Source: Streptomyces naganishii JCM 4654
Lineage (GTDB): Bacteria; Actinomycetota; Actinomycetes; Streptomycetales; Streptomycetaceae
DNA length: 64,000 nt
NCBI RefSeq assembly: GCF_014650575.1
Contig: NZ_BMVF01000001.1
Location: 186,001 to 250,000, forward strand
Direction of reading: 5' to 3'
Shown here in pieces: positions 63,955 to 64,000 of the stretch. Within the stretch, counting starts at the first letter, position 1; every line of letters starts with the position of its first letter. The notes under the pieces were generated by a model, which searched no databases, was not told the origin of the DNA, and worked only from the letters and a program-made list of their open reading frames with translations. Position numbers and translations under genes: made by a program.

Positions 63955-64000
63955 GCCCGCGCGGGAGCCCTCCCGTAAGGCGGCCTCGCGCCACGGCGCG

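Overview
The window is a contiguous stretch of a Streptomyces-type actinobacterial chromosome. Evidence: very high GC with strong third-position GC bias, GTG/TTG starts, fused or overlapping start-stop junctions (ATGA, GTGA, TTGA), a two-heme QcrC, lipoprotein CtaC, a SAM-IV-type riboswitch and a tryptophan attenuator with a Trp-Trp-Trp leader. Gene content and order resemble, from memory, the S. coelicolor SCO2105-SCO2169 interval in inverted orientation. It is a core housekeeping region: no CRISPR array, rRNA/tRNA, prophage, insertion sequence with transposase, or biosynthetic gene cluster was seen.

Layout. 1-7.2 kb: start of a DUF3043 membrane protein (minus), pspA with a PspAA partner, a two-component system (HisKA_3 kinase and LuxR-type regulator) and an RND exporter. 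7.2-14.3 kb: nadA, erpA, a repeat-rich single-pass membrane protein, a small hypothetical gene, a PfkB-family (adenosine-kinase-like) kinase and a cysteine desulfurase fused to a TusA domain. 14.5-24.1 kb: the terminal respiratory chain in two blocks, ctaC-ctaD-ctaF and ctaE-qcrC-qcrA-qcrB, separated by an L,D-transpeptidase lipoprotein and an atypical receiver-domain protein. 24.1-30.1 kb: trpD, a SAM-IV-like riboswitch in front of a PLP enzyme, a small inverted-repeat (MITE-like) element, an Lrp/AsnC-type RAM protein overlapping a rhomboid protease, a zinc-ribbon protein and a NYN-domain protein. 30.3-36.4 kb: two tandem NlpC/P60 hydrolases, a HETTH lipoprotein, a GT87-like membrane glycosyltransferase and a PimB-like GT4. 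36.4-47 kb: secreted cholesterol oxidase, acyl-CoA synthetase, metallophosphatase, START-like protein, an ArsA-like protein with a degenerate P-loop, a DUF5304-like protein, ROK glucokinase, an EEP-family hydrolase, a disordered membrane protein and an esterase. 47-57 kb: plsC, a second two-component system, a phosphofructokinase with a pyrophosphate-type signature, a D-2-hydroxyacid (lactate-type) dehydrogenase, the trpL attenuator with fused trpEG, a secreted DUF1906 protein and class II DAHP synthase. 57-64 kb: bfd (iron box) and bfr, a sulfite-oxidase-fold protein, nfo, a PASTA Ser/Thr kinase, and thiO-thiS-thiG behind a TPP riboswitch.

Themes. Respiration (cta/qcr) sits with Fe-S and sulfur genes (erpA, desulfurase-TusA, nadA). 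Aromatic biosynthesis (aroH-type DAHP synthase, trpEG, trpD) is scattered but carries a visible attenuator. Cell-envelope functions cluster at 30-36 kb and 47 kb. A recurrent promoter architecture is conspicuous: a TANNNT -10 box ending 6-8 nt before the start codon, the layout of leaderless mRNAs, at about a dozen genes on both strands.

No wholly new multi-gene system could be demonstrated. The most interesting signals are regulatory: a 21-bp palindrome across the start of ctaE, dyads around the pfk/ldh promoters, a leaderless trpL, a 185-bp nested inverted-repeat element, and a PFK with PPi-type active-site residues paired with a D-lactate-type dehydrogenase.
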